Assembly (NCBI GenBank): GCA_002255955.1
Contig: NKIM01000020.1
Coordinates: 1 to 45,989, forward strand
Reading direction: 5' to 3'
Source of the DNA: Burkholderiales bacterium PBB2
GTDB taxonomy: Bacteria; Pseudomonadota; Gammaproteobacteria; Burkholderiales; Burkholderiaceae_C
Length of the DNA: 45,989 bases
The notes below the pieces were generated by a model that made no database searches, was not told the DNA's origin, and was given only the letters and a program-made list of their open reading frames with translations. The position numbers were made by a program, and so were the translations under genes. Below, piece after piece: positions 1 to 8,174 of this stretch (position 1 is its first letter; the number at the start of each line of letters is the position of its first letter).

Positions 1-907
1 GGGCATGACCCAGCAGCTCCTGCACCGCGCGCAGGTCACCGCTGGACTGCAGCACATGGCTGGCAAAGGAATGGCGCAGCATGTGCGGGTGCACATGGCT
101 GGGCATGCCGGCCGCCAGCGCCCGCGCCTTGAGCCGGCTGCGGATCTGCGAGGCGCCCAGGCGCCCGCCGCGCGGCCCGACAAACAAGGCCGGCTCCTGC
201 GCCGCCGCCAGCTGCGGCCGCAGCGCCAGCCAAGCCTGCACTGCTTGCAGCGCCGGCTGCCCCAGCGGCACGGAACGGCGCTTGGCGCCTTTGCCCAGCA
301 CATGAGCCTCGGCCGACTCCAGATCCAACCAACCGCGCGCCTGCGGACCGGCGCTGGCATCCAGCCCCTCCAGCTCGCCCACGCGCAGACCGCAGCCGTA
401 GAGCAGCTCGACGAGAGCGTGGTCACGCGCCTCCAGGCGCGGGTCCTGCCCGGCGCAGTCGTCGCGGTAACTGGCCAGCTGCACGGCATCGTCCACCGCC
501 AAGGCCTTGGGCAGGGGCTTGGCCGATTTGGGTGGCCGCAAGCCCTCGAAAGGATTGAAGGCCACGCGCCCTTCCCGGCCCAGCCAGCGGTAGAGGCCGC
601 GCCAGACCGAGAGCAACAAGGCAATGCTGCGCGGCCCCAAGCCGGCTCGCCCCTCGCTGGATGCATGCAGACGCGCCGCCCAGCGCCTCGCCTGCGCGCT
701 GCTCAGTTGCAGCAGCTCGATGCCCGCCTCCTCAGCCAGAGCCTGCAAGCGGCGCAGGCCATCGTTGTAGATCACCAAGGTGCGCGCTGACAAGCGGCGC
801 TGCACCCGCACATGGTCGAGATAGGCCTGCAGCAGGGGCGCCAGCGGCCCCGCTTCGGCAGGCCGCTCGGAGGCTGCCGCGTCAGTCGGCTTGCGCTGCG
901 GGCTCAT
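1..907 (-). CDS. xerC: Tyrosine recombinase XerC (3' end cut by window edge)
   Basis: Site-specific recombinase that, with XerD, resolves chromosome dimers at dif during segregation. About 302 residues are visible. The N-terminal core-binding domain spans roughly residues 25-115 and the catalytic domain starts near 135. Catalytic residues seen are R175 (in YGCGLRVGEL), K207, H275 and R278 (in HPHMLRHSFA) and H301 (in LLGHA). The nucleophilic tyrosine lies beyond the window, probably some 30 residues further on. The ATG at 905-907 overlaps the end of the upstream DUF484 gene by 26 bp, so the two are probably co-transcribed and translationally coupled. The DUF484-xerC-dapF arrangement is common in proteobacteria. 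Family assignment is certain; XerC rather than XerD rests on the context. Confidence 0.93.
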   Translation of the reverse strand, partial: MSPQRKPTDAAASERPAEAGPLAPLLQAYLDHVRVQRRLSARTLVIYNDGLRRLQALAEEAGIELLQLSSAQARRWAARLHASSEGRAGLGPRSIALLLSVWRGLYRWLGREGRVAFNPFEGLRPPKSAKPLPKALAVDDAVQLASYRDDCAGQDPRLEARDHALVELLYGCGLRVGELEGLDASAGPQARGWLDLESAEAHVLGKGAKRRSVPLGQPALQAVQAWLALRPQLAAAQEPALFVGPRGGRLGASQIRSRLKARALAAGMPSHVHPHMLRHSFASHVLQSSGDLRAVQELLGHA

Positions 908-1616
908 CAGCGGCGGGCGCCGGTGCGGCGGGCAGCCAGCGGGCCAGGGCCGCGCTGGCGATATCGCCCACGCGGGCCAGGAACTCGGTGCCCATCTCGG
1001 CCGTGTAGCGGGTCGGGTCGGGCGAGCCCAGCACCAGCAGGCCAAAGCTGCGCGCCGGCGTGCCATGTTGCAAGGGGATCAGGGCCAGGGAGGTGGTGGC
1101 GCCCTCGCTGCCATCGGCGGCCTGCAACCAGCCCGCCGCTTCGAAGCCCGAGTTGACGCCGCAGTAGGGCTGGCTCAGGCTGGAGGCAAAGCTCTTCACA
1201 TCGGTGCTGACCGGGCGCGCGCACTCATGATCGGCAAAGGCCGCATCCACGCCCCAGAGGCGCAGGCCGGCTTGCGGGATCAGGAACTGGTGGCGCAGCT
1301 CTTTCAGCAGCACGGCCGGCAACTCGGCCGTGGCCACGGTCAGCATCAAGGCCTGGGTCCAGCGGTGCAGGCGGTCGGCAATGGCCACGTTCTCCTGGCC
1401 GTTGCGGATCATCTCGATGATCTTCTGCTCCAGGCCCTTGATCTTCTCGCGCAGCATCTCGGCCTGGCGCTCTTGCAGAGACACGGCGCGCGCGCCATGC
1501 GGGTGGCTCAGCTGCACCTTGGCCAGCAACTCGGCGTGGCGCTCGAAAAAGCTGGGGGTGCGGGCCAGGAAGTCGGCGATGTCCTGCTCGGTGACGGTGG
1601 GGGCTTGGCTGCTCAC
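882..1616 (-). CDS. DUF484 family protein (GAF-like)
   Basis: Conserved protein of unknown function, 244 residues, matching the DUF484 family. The N-terminal segment has the family-typical pattern ([16 protein letters not shown]), followed by a helical, probably coiled-coil stretch near residues 45-75 ([20 protein letters not shown]) and a GAF-like C-terminal domain to about residue 225. The tail is Ala/Pro rich. The start is GTG at 1614-1616, in a 4-base GTGA overlap with the dapF stop. It sits between dapF and xerC, as in many gamma- and betaproteobacteria. The GAF-like fold suggests ligand sensing, but no ligand is known to me. Confidence 0.9.
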   Translation of the reverse strand: MSSQAPTVTEQDIADFLARTPSFFERHAELLAKVQLSHPHGARAVSLQERQAEMLREKIKGLEQKIIEMIRNGQENVAIADRLHRWTQALMLTVATAELPAVLLKELRHQFLIPQAGLRLWGVDAAFADHECARPVSTDVKSFASSLSQPYCGVNSGFEAAGWLQAADGSEGATTSLALIPLQHGTPARSFGLLVLGSPDPTRYTAEMGTEFLARVGDIASAALARWLPAAPAPAADEPAAQAD

Positions 1617-2482
1617 AGCGAGATCTCTCCTTCAAACACGGTTTGCGCCGGCCCGGTCATGATGACCGGCGCGTCCAGGGCCGCCGATGACGCACCGGCG
1701 CCAGCCCATTCAATCTTCAAATCACCGCCGCGGGTCTGCACCTCGACGGCCGCATCGAGCAAGCCCAGGCGCATGCCAGCCACCACGGCCGCACAGGCGC
1801 CGGTGCCGCAGGCCAGGGTCTCGCCGGCATCGCGTTCGAACACGCGCAAGCGCACCGCCGAGCGTGACACGATCTGCAAGAAGCCGACATTGACCTTGCG
1901 CGGGAAACGCCCATGGGTTTCGACCTGGGGGCCAAGCTGCGCCACCGGGCTTTGGTCCACATCGTCCACCAGCATCACCGCATGCGGGTTGCCCATGGAC
2001 AGCACGGCGACTTCAACGCCAAGATCCGCCAGCGGCCAGAGCGCGAAACCTCCTTGCAGCCGCGGGCTCAGGCCCTCGGCATTGAAAGGCACGCGGTCCA
2101 GCTCGAAGATGGGCGCACCCATGTCCACGCTGACCCGGCCATCGTCGCGCAGATGCAGCTCCAGGCGCTTGTTGACCGTCTCGACCGTGATGCTGCGCTT
2201 GGCCGACAGGCCCTTCTCGTTCACATAACGCACAAAGCAGCGGGCACCGTTGCCACAGTGCTCGACTTCGGCGCCGCTGCTGCCATTGAAGATGCGGTAG
2301 CGAAAATCCACGCCAGGCGTGCTGCTGGACTCGATCACCAGGATCTGGTCACAGCCGACACCGAAGCGGCGGTCGCCCAGGCGCTGCAGTTGCGCGGGGC
2401 TGAGGGTCAGGGCGTGCTGGGTCGCGTCGATGACACAGAAGTCATTGCCGGCGCCCTGCATCTTGGTGAAGCGCAGATTCAT
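1613..2482 (-). CDS. dapF: Diaminopimelate epimerase DapF
   Basis: Converts LL-diaminopimelate to the meso form, the last epimerisation before lysine and peptidoglycan precursors. It has 289 residues, slightly longer than the usual ~275. Both catalytic cysteines of the cofactor-independent two-base mechanism are present: C76 in EHCGNGARC and C225 in LACGTGAC. The N-terminus [15 protein letters not shown] is the family signature and fixes the ATG start. It lies 36 bp downstream of the lpxL-like gene on the same strand and overlaps the DUF484 start by 4 bases, so it probably belongs to one envelope-related operon. Confidence 0.97.
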   Translation of the reverse strand: MNLRFTKMQGAGNDFCVIDATQHALTLSPAQLQRLGDRRFGVGCDQILVIESSSTPGVDFRYRIFNGSSGAEVEHCGNGARCFVRYVNEKGLSAKRSITVETVNKRLELHLRDDGRVSVDMGAPIFELDRVPFNAEGLSPRLQGGFALWPLADLGVEVAVLSMGNPHAVMLVDDVDQSPVAQLGPQVETHGRFPRKVNVGFLQIVSRSAVRLRVFERDAGETLACGTGACAAVVAGMRLGLLDAAVEVQTRGGDLKIEWAGAGASSAALDAPVIMTGPAQTVFEGEISL

Positions 2483-2518
2483 CGCGGCATTATCAGGCCA
2501 GGCCGGCGCCCGCCCGGC

Positions 2519-3406
2519 TCAGTACAGAGAAGCTTCGCCCTCGGGCCGGGTCTTGAAACGCTTGTGCACCCAGAGGTACTGGGCCGGGTTCTCGCGGATG
2601 CGCGTCTCCAGCCAGGCGTTGAGCGTGCGCGCATCGGCCTCCAGATCGCCGCTGGGGTAGCCGGCCGGCGCCTCGAAGGCCTCGATCAAGTAGCCCTGGC
2701 CGCCCGGCTTCATGGTCACCACCAGGGGCTGCACCGTCATGCCCATGCTGCGCGCAATCTTGGCCGGCGCCAGCAGTGTGCAGGCGGGCACACCGAAGAA
2801 GGGGATGAAGGCCGAGTCCTTGGCGCCGAAGTCCATATCGGGCGCGTTCAAAAAGGCATAGCCCTCGCGGATCAGGCGCAGCACCGGGCGGATGCCGTCG
2901 TGGCGATCCACGAACGCCGTTTTGCCGAAGCGGGCGCGCCCGGCCAGCAGCTGGGCATCGAACACCGGGTTGCTCTGGCGCGAGTAGACATCCACGCCGG
3001 GGCAAGTCTGGTTCAGCATCAGGGCCGGCGCCGCCCACTCCAGGCCGGCGAAATGCGGCAGCAGCCACATCACCGGGGTCTCGGCCCGCTGGGCCAACTG
3101 GATGTCGCCCTTGATCGTCATCAGGCGCTGCAGGCGCTTGGCCGAGGCGAACCAGAGCAGGCCGCGCTCCAGCACGCTGCGGCCCATCCAGCCGAAATGC
3201 TCACGCGCCAGGGCCTGACGCTTGGCCACGCTCAGCTCTGGAAAACAGAGTTCGATATTGCGCAAGGCAATGCGCCGGCGCGAGCGGGCCGCCCACCACA
3301 GCAAGGCCCCCAGGCCGCGGCCCAGGGCGGCCAGCAGCGGCAGCGGCAGAAAGTGCAGCAGCCAGAGCAGGCCGATCAGGAATTTGGCACCCCAGATGGA
3401 CAGCAT
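2519..3406 (-). CDS. LpxL/HtrB-family lipid A acyltransferase (copy 1, downstream)
   Basis: Inner-membrane acyltransferase expected to add a secondary acyl chain to Kdo-lipid A from acyl-ACP. It has 295 residues with a hydrophobic N-terminal anchor at about residues 8-40 and the catalytic HX4D/E motif as H118-FAGL-E123 (LLPHFAGLEW). A second conserved block reads NAPDMDFGAKDSAFIPFFG, and the C-terminal block is NPAQYLWVHKRFKTRP. Its ATG follows the stop of the upstream paralogue with no gap (TGA then ATG), so the tandem pair is translationally coupled. Which acyl position each enzyme modifies cannot be read from the sequence. Confidence 0.93.
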   Translation of the reverse strand: MLSIWGAKFLIGLLWLLHFLPLPLLAALGRGLGALLWWAARSRRRIALRNIELCFPELSVAKRQALAREHFGWMGRSVLERGLLWFASAKRLQRLMTIKGDIQLAQRAETPVMWLLPHFAGLEWAAPALMLNQTCPGVDVYSRQSNPVFDAQLLAGRARFGKTAFVDRHDGIRPVLRLIREGYAFLNAPDMDFGAKDSAFIPFFGVPACTLLAPAKIARSMGMTVQPLVVTMKPGGQGYLIEAFEAPAGYPSGDLEADARTLNAWLETRIRENPAQYLWVHKRFKTRPEGEASLY

Positions 3407-4321
3407 TCAGTGCTCCGCCTGAGCTGCAGGTCCAGCCGCTGGCGCCGGCGCGGCAGCCGGTGCGGCGCCGATGTCCAGTCCGCGTGGCTGCTTGTAGCGG
3501 TGGTAGCCCCAGAGGTACTGGCTGGGCGCCTGGAGAATCAGCTCTTCCATGGATCGATTGATGTGCAGGGCGGCCGATTCTGGCGTCAATTCACGGCCGA
3601 TCTCGGGGCCAGGTCGCACATGCACCACGAAACCCCGGCCTTTCTCTAGACGCTCGCCCCAAATCAGCAGCGCGCGTGCGCCGGTCTGCTGCAGCAGGCG
3701 GCTGGCCAGGGTCATGGTGTAGGCCGGGTGGCCGAAGAACGGCGCCCAGACGCCCAGGCCCTCGGGGGGCACCTGGTCGGGCAACAGGCCGATGGTGTGG
3801 CCTTGCCGCAGAGCGCGGATCATTTGCCGCACGCCGGCCAGATTGGCCGGAGCTGTCTCCAGGCCCGGGCGGCCGCGCGAGCCGTCCACCACCTCACGCA
3901 GCCAGGCCTGGCGGGCCGGGCGGAACAGCACGGTGATGGGGGCCTGAGCGCTTTCGGCAAATCGCTCGGCATAGGCCTGGGCGCAGATTTCGAAACAGGC
4001 CAGGTGCGGCGTCATCAGCACCAGACCGCGCCGGTCCTGCAAGGCCTGCTCGATCAGCTCGGCGCCGTCCCAGCGGACGCGCTCGCCGAGCGGCGTGCCA
4101 GGGGGGCGCAGCCAGAGCCAGGGCAGCTCGGCAATCATGCGCCCCGCCGCCGCCACGCCGCCGCGCACAGCCGGCCAGGCCAGGCCGGCCTGAGCCACAT
4201 TCGCGCGATAACGGCGCCGGTAGGTCGGCGAGGCCCAGAAGGTCAGCCAGCCCGCCATCGCACCGACAGCATGGAGCAGACGCAAGGGACATTTCGAGAG
4301 GAAGCGCAATAGCAGGAACAT
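3407..4321 (-). CDS. LpxL/HtrB-family lipid A acyltransferase (copy 2, first gene of operon)
   Basis: Second member of the tandem lipid A acyltransferase pair, 304 residues, with an N-terminal membrane segment (about residues 10-32). The catalytic motif is H106-LACF-E111 (TPHLACFEIC), followed by a conserved LLPDQVPPEGLGVWAPFFG block and the C-terminal QYLWGYHRYK. The last ~25 residues are an Ala/Pro linker not needed for the fold. It is the first gene of the minus-strand series running through dapF, DUF484 and xerC, and is divergent from metK. Two sequence-diverged paralogues imply two different secondary acylations (inference). Confidence 0.92.
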   Translation of the reverse strand: MFLLLRFLSKCPLRLLHAVGAMAGWLTFWASPTYRRRYRANVAQAGLAWPAVRGGVAAAGRMIAELPWLWLRPPGTPLGERVRWDGAELIEQALQDRRGLVLMTPHLACFEICAQAYAERFAESAQAPITVLFRPARQAWLREVVDGSRGRPGLETAPANLAGVRQMIRALRQGHTIGLLPDQVPPEGLGVWAPFFGHPAYTMTLASRLLQQTGARALLIWGERLEKGRGFVVHVRPGPEIGRELTPESAALHINRSMEELILQAPSQYLWGYHRYKQPRGLDIGAAPAAAPAPAAGPAAQAEH

Positions 4322-4498
4322 ATTTCTATAATCAGCACATCGCCGAGTTACTGAACAACTTGCGGGGCGATGCGGGCTTTATTCATGTGATTGAAGTCCC
4401 GCCGGGCAGCGATGCTCAACAAATGCTGCTAAAGCGTTCGCCGCGTCTCCAAACCAGACAGTCCGGCAACGCCGTCGAACTATCAAAGGAGTGTAAAA
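4322..4498. promoter_or_regulatory. Divergent intergenic region lpxL-like | metK
   Basis: This 177-bp region must carry promoters for both the minus-strand lpxL operon and metK. A TATAAT lies at 4327-4332 on the plus strand but has no convincing -35 at the right distance. A clear ribosome-binding site AAAGGAG at 4485-4491 precedes the metK GTG start by 7 bases. I see no SAM-riboswitch architecture here. Confidence 0.4.
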
Positions 4499-5677
4499 GT
4501 GGCGAACGATTTTCTCTTTACTTCAGAATCGGTTTCTGAAGGTCACCCGGACAAGGTGGCTGACCAGATCTCTGACGCGATTCTCGACGCAATCTTCACC
4601 CAAGACCCCTTGTCGCGCGTGGCAGCCGAAACCCTGACCAACACGGGTCTGGTGGTGCTGGCCGGTGAAATCACCACCAACGCCCATGTGGATTACATCC
4701 AGGTGGCGCGCGACACCATCAAGCGCATCGGCTACGACAACACCGAGTACGGCATCGACTACAAGGGCTGCGCGGTGCTGGTGGCCTATGACAAGCAGAG
4801 CAATGACATCGCCCAAGGCGTGGACCGCGCCAGCGACGACCACCTGAACATCGGTGCCGGCGACCAGGGCTTGATGTTCGGCTACGCCTGCGACGAGACG
4901 CCGGAACTGATGCCGGCACCGATCTACTACGCCCACCGTCTGGTCGAGCGCCAGGCCCAGATGCGCAAGGACGGCCGACTGCCCTTCCTGCGCCCGGACG
5001 CCAAGAGCCAGGTGACCATGCGCTATGTGGACGGCAAGCCGCACAGCATCGACACCGTGGTGCTGTCCAGCCAGCACGCGCCCGAGATGAGCGACGGTGC
5101 CAAGATGAAGCCCGAGTTCATCGAGGCGGTGATCGAGGAGATCATCAAGCCGGTGCTGCCCAAGGAATGGCTGAAGGACACGAAGTACCTGATCAACCCG
5201 ACCGGCCGTTTCGTCATCGGCGGCCCGCAAGGTGATTGCGGCCTGACCGGCCGCAAGATCATCGTCGACACCTACGGCGGCGCCTGCCCGCACGGCGGCG
5301 GCGCCTTCTCGGGCAAGGACCCGAGCAAGGTCGACCGTTCGGCCGCTTATGCCGCCCGTTATGTGGCCAAGAACATCGTCGCCGCCGGCCTGGCGCGCCA
5401 GTGCCAGATCCAGGTGGCCTACGCCATCGGCGTGGCCCGCCCGATGAATGTGACGGTCTACACCGAAGGCACCGGCGTGATCAGCGACGACAAGATCGCC
5501 GCCCTGGTCAATGAGCACTTCGACCTGCGCCCCAAGGGCATCATCCAGATGCTGGACCTGCTGCGCCCGATCTACGCCAAGACCGCCGCCTACGGCCACT
5601 TCGGCCGCGAAGAGCCCGAGTTCACGTGGGAGCGGACCGACAAAGCGGCTGCGCTGCGTGCAGCGGCTGGCCTTTAA
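4499..5677 (+). CDS. metK: S-adenosylmethionine synthase MetK
   Basis: Makes SAM from methionine and ATP; cytosolic, and the entry point of the activated-methyl cycle completed here by ahcY and metF. It has 392 residues, close to the usual 384-395. Signature motifs are [20 protein letters not shown] (residues 9-28), [12 protein letters not shown] (near 119-130) and the glycine-rich [20 protein letters not shown] loop (near 264-283). The start is GTG at 4499, supported by AAAGGAG 7 bases upstream and by the conserved N-terminus. The gene ends in the codons for LRAAAGL; a second copy of this short segment lies 113 bp downstream in the intergenic region. Confidence 0.98.
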   Translation: MANDFLFTSESVSEGHPDKVADQISDAILDAIFTQDPLSRVAAETLTNTGLVVLAGEITTNAHVDYIQVARDTIKRIGYDNTEYGIDYKGCAVLVAYDKQSNDIAQGVDRASDDHLNIGAGDQGLMFGYACDETPELMPAPIYYAHRLVERQAQMRKDGRLPFLRPDAKSQVTMRYVDGKPHSIDTVVLSSQHAPEMSDGAKMKPEFIEAVIEEIIKPVLPKEWLKDTKYLINPTGRFVIGGPQGDCGLTGRKIIVDTYGGACPHGGGAFSGKDPSKVDRSAAYAARYVAKNIVAAGLARQCQIQVAYAIGVARPMNVTVYTEGTGVISDDKIAALVNEHFDLRPKGIIQMLDLLRPIYAKTAAYGHFGREEPEFTWERTDKAAALRAAAGL

Positions 5678-5810
5678 GGGCCAGAGGACGCCGAAGGCGA
5701 ACCCGCCGCTTTGGGGCTTTGCTCATATCGCGCAGCGATGTGAGCAAAGACCACAAATCTGTAGCTCTGCGTGCAGCGGCTGGGCTGTAAGCCCACCTCG
5801 CACAGCGAGG
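5654..5810. repeat. Cluster of hairpins and a duplicated metK 3' end
   Basis: A 17-base sequence covering metK's last codons (5654-5670, CTGCGTGCAGCGGCTGG) recurs at 5767-5783, 113 bp on; the second copy can still be read as LRAAAGL-stop. Each copy is followed by a small palindrome of different sequence but equal design: TGGCC...GGCCA around 5668-5683 and TGGGC...GCCCA around 5781-5795. Between them is a strong hairpin with a 15-bp stem (5717-5731 with 5735-5749, one G-T pair, loop GCA). After the second copy comes CCTCGC-ACA-GCGAGG at 5796-5810. No gene is evident. Confidence 0.75.
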
Positions 5811-5838
5811 CTTGCACCAGACAGGCCCACGCACCAAC

Positions 5839-5876
5839 AAAAAGGCCGCTCCGGGATCCCCGGAGCGGCCTTTTTT
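5839..5876. terminator. Bidirectional Rho-independent terminator, metK / cheY
   Basis: A perfect 12-bp stem, GGCCGCTCCGGG at 5844-5855 with its complement at 5859-5870, closes a 3-base loop. It is flanked by A5 on the left and T6 on the right, so it can end metK transcripts on the plus strand and the cheY transcript on the minus strand. Confidence 0.93.
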
Positions 5877-5891
5877 CTTGGGCTGCGCGCT

Positions 5892-6263
5892 TCAGCTCAA
5901 GCCGCAGAATTTCTTGAACGGGGCCAGCACCGCATCGCCACGAAAGGGTTTGACGATCCAGCCGGTCACGCCGACATCCTTGCCACGCGAGCGCATGGCG
6001 GGGTTGTCTTCGGTGGTGAGCATGATGATGCGCACATCCTTGTTGCCCAGCTCCTTGCGGATCTTCTCGGCCATGGTCAGGCCGTCCATATTGGGCATGT
6101 TGACATCGCTGACGATGAGCTTGATGCCGGGGTCGCTGCGCAGCTGCAGCAGGCCATCGCGCCCATCGGTGGCCACGGCGACCTGAAAGCCGTTCTGGCT
6201 CAGGTAACCGGCCACGATTTCGCGCATGGTGTTGGAGTCGTCAACCACCAGAACATTCGCCAT
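5892..6263 (-). CDS. CheY-like single-domain response regulator
   Basis: Stand-alone receiver domain, 123 residues. All key residues are present: acidic pair D8/D9 (LVVDDS), phospho-acceptor D53 (IVSDVNMPNMDG), T83/T84 (MLTTED) and K105 (VKPF). The ATG at 6261-6263 is chosen over an in-frame start 21 bases upstream because GAGGAGG lies 7 bases ahead of it and MANVLVVDDS is a natural receiver start. It lies downstream of the CheX-like gene on the same strand, suggesting a regulator-phosphatase pair. No other chemotaxis genes are nearby, so the output may be something other than the flagellar motor. Confidence 0.93.
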   Translation of the reverse strand: MANVLVVDDSNTMREIVAGYLSQNGFQVAVATDGRDGLLQLRSDPGIKLIVSDVNMPNMDGLTMAEKIRKELGNKDVRIIMLTTEDNPAMRSRGKDVGVTGWIVKPFRGDAVLAPFKKFCGLS

Positions 6264-6304
6264 CTTGTTTCCTCCTCGCGCCAACCTCGAGGGTCACGCT
6301 GGGC

Positions 6305-6320
6305 TTGATTGATTGATTGA
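6305..6320. repeat. (TTGA)4 tetranucleotide repeat in cheY leader
   Basis: Four perfect tandem copies of TTGA (TCAA on the coding strand) lie between the stop of the CheX-like gene and the cheY ribosome-binding site, about 40 bases upstream of that site. Tandem 4-mers can slip during replication; four units is short. Confidence 0.8.
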
Positions 6321-6355
6321 GTATGTAAAAGATTGGGCTAGAGCTTTGGCCGCGC

Positions 6356-7321
6356 TCAAAAGAGTTCCAGCTCGCCTGTGGGGCCGACCTCGGGCGCCTC
6401 GGCGTCGAACTCGGCGAACTCATCGGGCGACCAGTGCAGATTGAAGATGAAACGCTGCACGATCATCAGCGGCGGCAGGCCCGGCCGGAAGGGATCGGAG
6501 AGCTGGTAGCGGATGCACAGCTGCGGGTCCTGCGAGCCAAAGGAGATGTATTTGTGCTCGTGGTTGATGACGATGGGCACCTGGGTCTGCTGGTTGGCAA
6601 AGGCCTTGGGCGGGATGTAGCGGTTCTTGAAGGCACCCCAGATCAGGTTGGTGGTCTCGCCCAGCATGTGGTTGAGCTCGCGGAAGTTCAGATCACCACC
6701 GATGCCCGCGTAGCTGAAGCCCTGGATCAGGCCCTGGCGCAGCGCGCTTTCCTCGGTCTGCAGCATCATGTAACCGCGGCACCAAGTGCTCTCGATGGCG
6801 ATCAGGGTGGAGACCTCGCCGTGGATGATGCGGTCGTGCACCACATAGGGCGACTCGGACACCACCAGGGCATTGGGGAACATGGCGGCCAGGGCCGAGC
6901 GGGTCAGCTCGACGATGCCGTAGACCAGGCGCGTCGGGTAGCGCAGGCTGAAGATCGAGTACTCGACCGCGGCCTTGAGGTGATCCAGATCGCCAGTGTT
7001 CCAGCGGTGGCGCACCACCTTTTCTTCCTCGGGCGTGAGCGGCCGGTCGGTGGTGCGGCGCAAAAAGATGGGCAGCTCGGGCCGCAGCTTGTGGATGGCG
7101 CGCGCCAGGTGCAGGCCGTCTTCACCGTCGCAAGGCAGGTCTTCCGCCAGCAACACCCCGCCGAGGTCCTTGTTCTGGGCCAGGGTGGCCAAGGCATCGG
7201 CTGACGAGCGGGGGAAGGCCATCAGGCCCACGGACTGGCAAAACTCGGTCAGCACCTGGTACTGCGCGGCGTCATGCTCCAGCAGCAGTACCTTGGCTTC
7301 AAGTTGGGTGGTTTCGGTCAT
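6356..7321 (-). CDS. Degenerate receiver + CheX-like phosphatase domain protein
   Basis: A 321-residue two-domain protein. Residues 8-125 resemble a response-regulator receiver (VLLLEHDAAQ, then GGVLLAEDLPCDGEDG), but the position normally holding the phosphorylated Asp appears to be A59 (followed by E60-D61) and the usual Thr/Lys pair is not evident, so it is probably a pseudo-receiver. Residues ~145-300 look like a CheX/CheC-type domain, with the ExxN active-site pattern E222-TT-N225 in LGETTNLIWGAFKN. Start MTETTQ is chosen because the upstream in-frame stretch is Arg/Cys-rich and unlike coding sequence. It lies 92 bp upstream of the cheY gene and may dephosphorylate its product (inference). 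Confidence 0.7.
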   Translation of the reverse strand: MTETTQLEAKVLLLEHDAAQYQVLTEFCQSVGLMAFPRSSADALATLAQNKDLGGVLLAEDLPCDGEDGLHLARAIHKLRPELPIFLRRTTDRPLTPEEEKVVRHRWNTGDLDHLKAAVEYSIFSLRYPTRLVYGIVELTRSALAAMFPNALVVSESPYVVHDRIIHGEVSTLIAIESTWCRGYMMLQTEESALRQGLIQGFSYAGIGGDLNFRELNHMLGETTNLIWGAFKNRYIPPKAFANQQTQVPIVINHEHKYISFGSQDPQLCIRYQLSDPFRPGLPPLMIVQRFIFNLHWSPDEFAEFDAEAPEVGPTGELELF

Positions 7322-7500
7322 GATGCGTCCACGGAAAAGCCATCCAGGCCTGCACGCAGGCCGACACCGCCCAGTGGCCCGGGCGTTCTCGGTTTTCGGC
7401 AGCCGGCGGCAAAGGTTGAGGGCAATTGCAGGCTGGTGATCGCGCAGCAGCCCAGGTTTCACCTGACGCTCCCGCCTCGGGCGGCAGCCACAATGCCGGC
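7322..7500. other. Divergent intergenic region, nothing definite
   Basis: This 179-bp gap lies between the divergent CheX-like and YjdF-like genes. It presumably holds both promoters. I could not pick out a convincing -35/-10 pair or operator. Confidence 0.3.
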
Positions 7501-8163
7501 ATGACTGCTGCGCCCTCGCCACGTTCGCCCGCCCTCTGGCCCCCAGCGCAGCTCAGCGCCAGGCAGCTGGCCCTGCTGGCCGGGCTCAATCTCGCTGTAC
7601 TGGCCTGGAGCCGCCTGGGCGCCTTCGATGCCGCCACCTGGTGGATGGAGGTGGCGCCGGTGCTGCTGGTCTGGCCGCTGTTGCTGGCCACGCAGCGGCG
7701 CTTCCCGCTCACGCCCTTGCTGCTGGGCCTGATCTTTGTCCACGCTCTGATCCTGATCGCCGGCGGCCACTACAGCTACGCCCGCGTGCCCCTGGGCGAC
7801 TGGCTGCGCGAGATGCTGGCCCTGGGCCGCAACCCCTACGACGGCCTCGGCCATTTGGCGCAAGGCTTCATCCCCGCCATCGCCGCGCGCGAGCTGCTGC
7901 TGCGCAAGACCGGGCTGCAGCGCGGCGGCTGGCTGTTCACCGTGGTGACGGCCTGCTGCCTGGCCGTCAGCGCCATCTACGAGCTGATCGAATGGGGCGC
8001 CGCGGTGGCCCTGGGTCAGGGCGCCGATGAATTCCTGGGCGCCCAAGGCGACCCCTGGGACACGCAGAAAGACATGGCCCTGGCCTGGCTGGGCGCCATG
8101 CTGGCCCAGCTGCTGCTGGCGCGCGCCCATGACCGCGCGCTGGAGCGCCTCGCGCAGAACTGA
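7501..8163 (+). CDS. DUF2238 / YjdF-like inner-membrane protein
   Basis: A 220-residue multi-pass membrane protein with about five or six hydrophobic segments, for example near residues 22-36, 44-60, 66-84 and 155-175. The conserved patterns LGHLAQGFIPAI and SAIYELIEWGAA, followed by GDPWDTQKDM, match the DUF2238 (YjdF) family, whose function is unknown. An upstream in-frame ATG at 7426 would add a Gly/Ala/Ser-rich stretch without family similarity, so the ATG at 7501 is preferred. It is 11 bp upstream of the YcaQ-like gene and probably co-transcribed with it. Confidence 0.85.
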   Translation: MTAAPSPRSPALWPPAQLSARQLALLAGLNLAVLAWSRLGAFDAATWWMEVAPVLLVWPLLLATQRRFPLTPLLLGLIFVHALILIAGGHYSYARVPLGDWLREMLALGRNPYDGLGHLAQGFIPAIAARELLLRKTGLQRGGWLFTVVTACCLAVSAIYELIEWGAAVALGQGADEFLGAQGDPWDTQKDMALAWLGAMLAQLLLARAHDRALERLAQN

Positions 8164-8174
8164 CACCAAAGCCC

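Noticed and set aside
4327-4332. Consensus -10 box TATAAT for metK
   Set aside because: No acceptable -35 lies 16-18 bases upstream, and the position is far from the metK start; it is kept only as a remark.
4523-5599. Long open frame (358 codons) antisense to metK
   Set aside because: It follows the codon periodicity of metK in a high-GC genome, has His/Val/Leu/Asp-biased composition and matches no family; metK is certain on the other strand.
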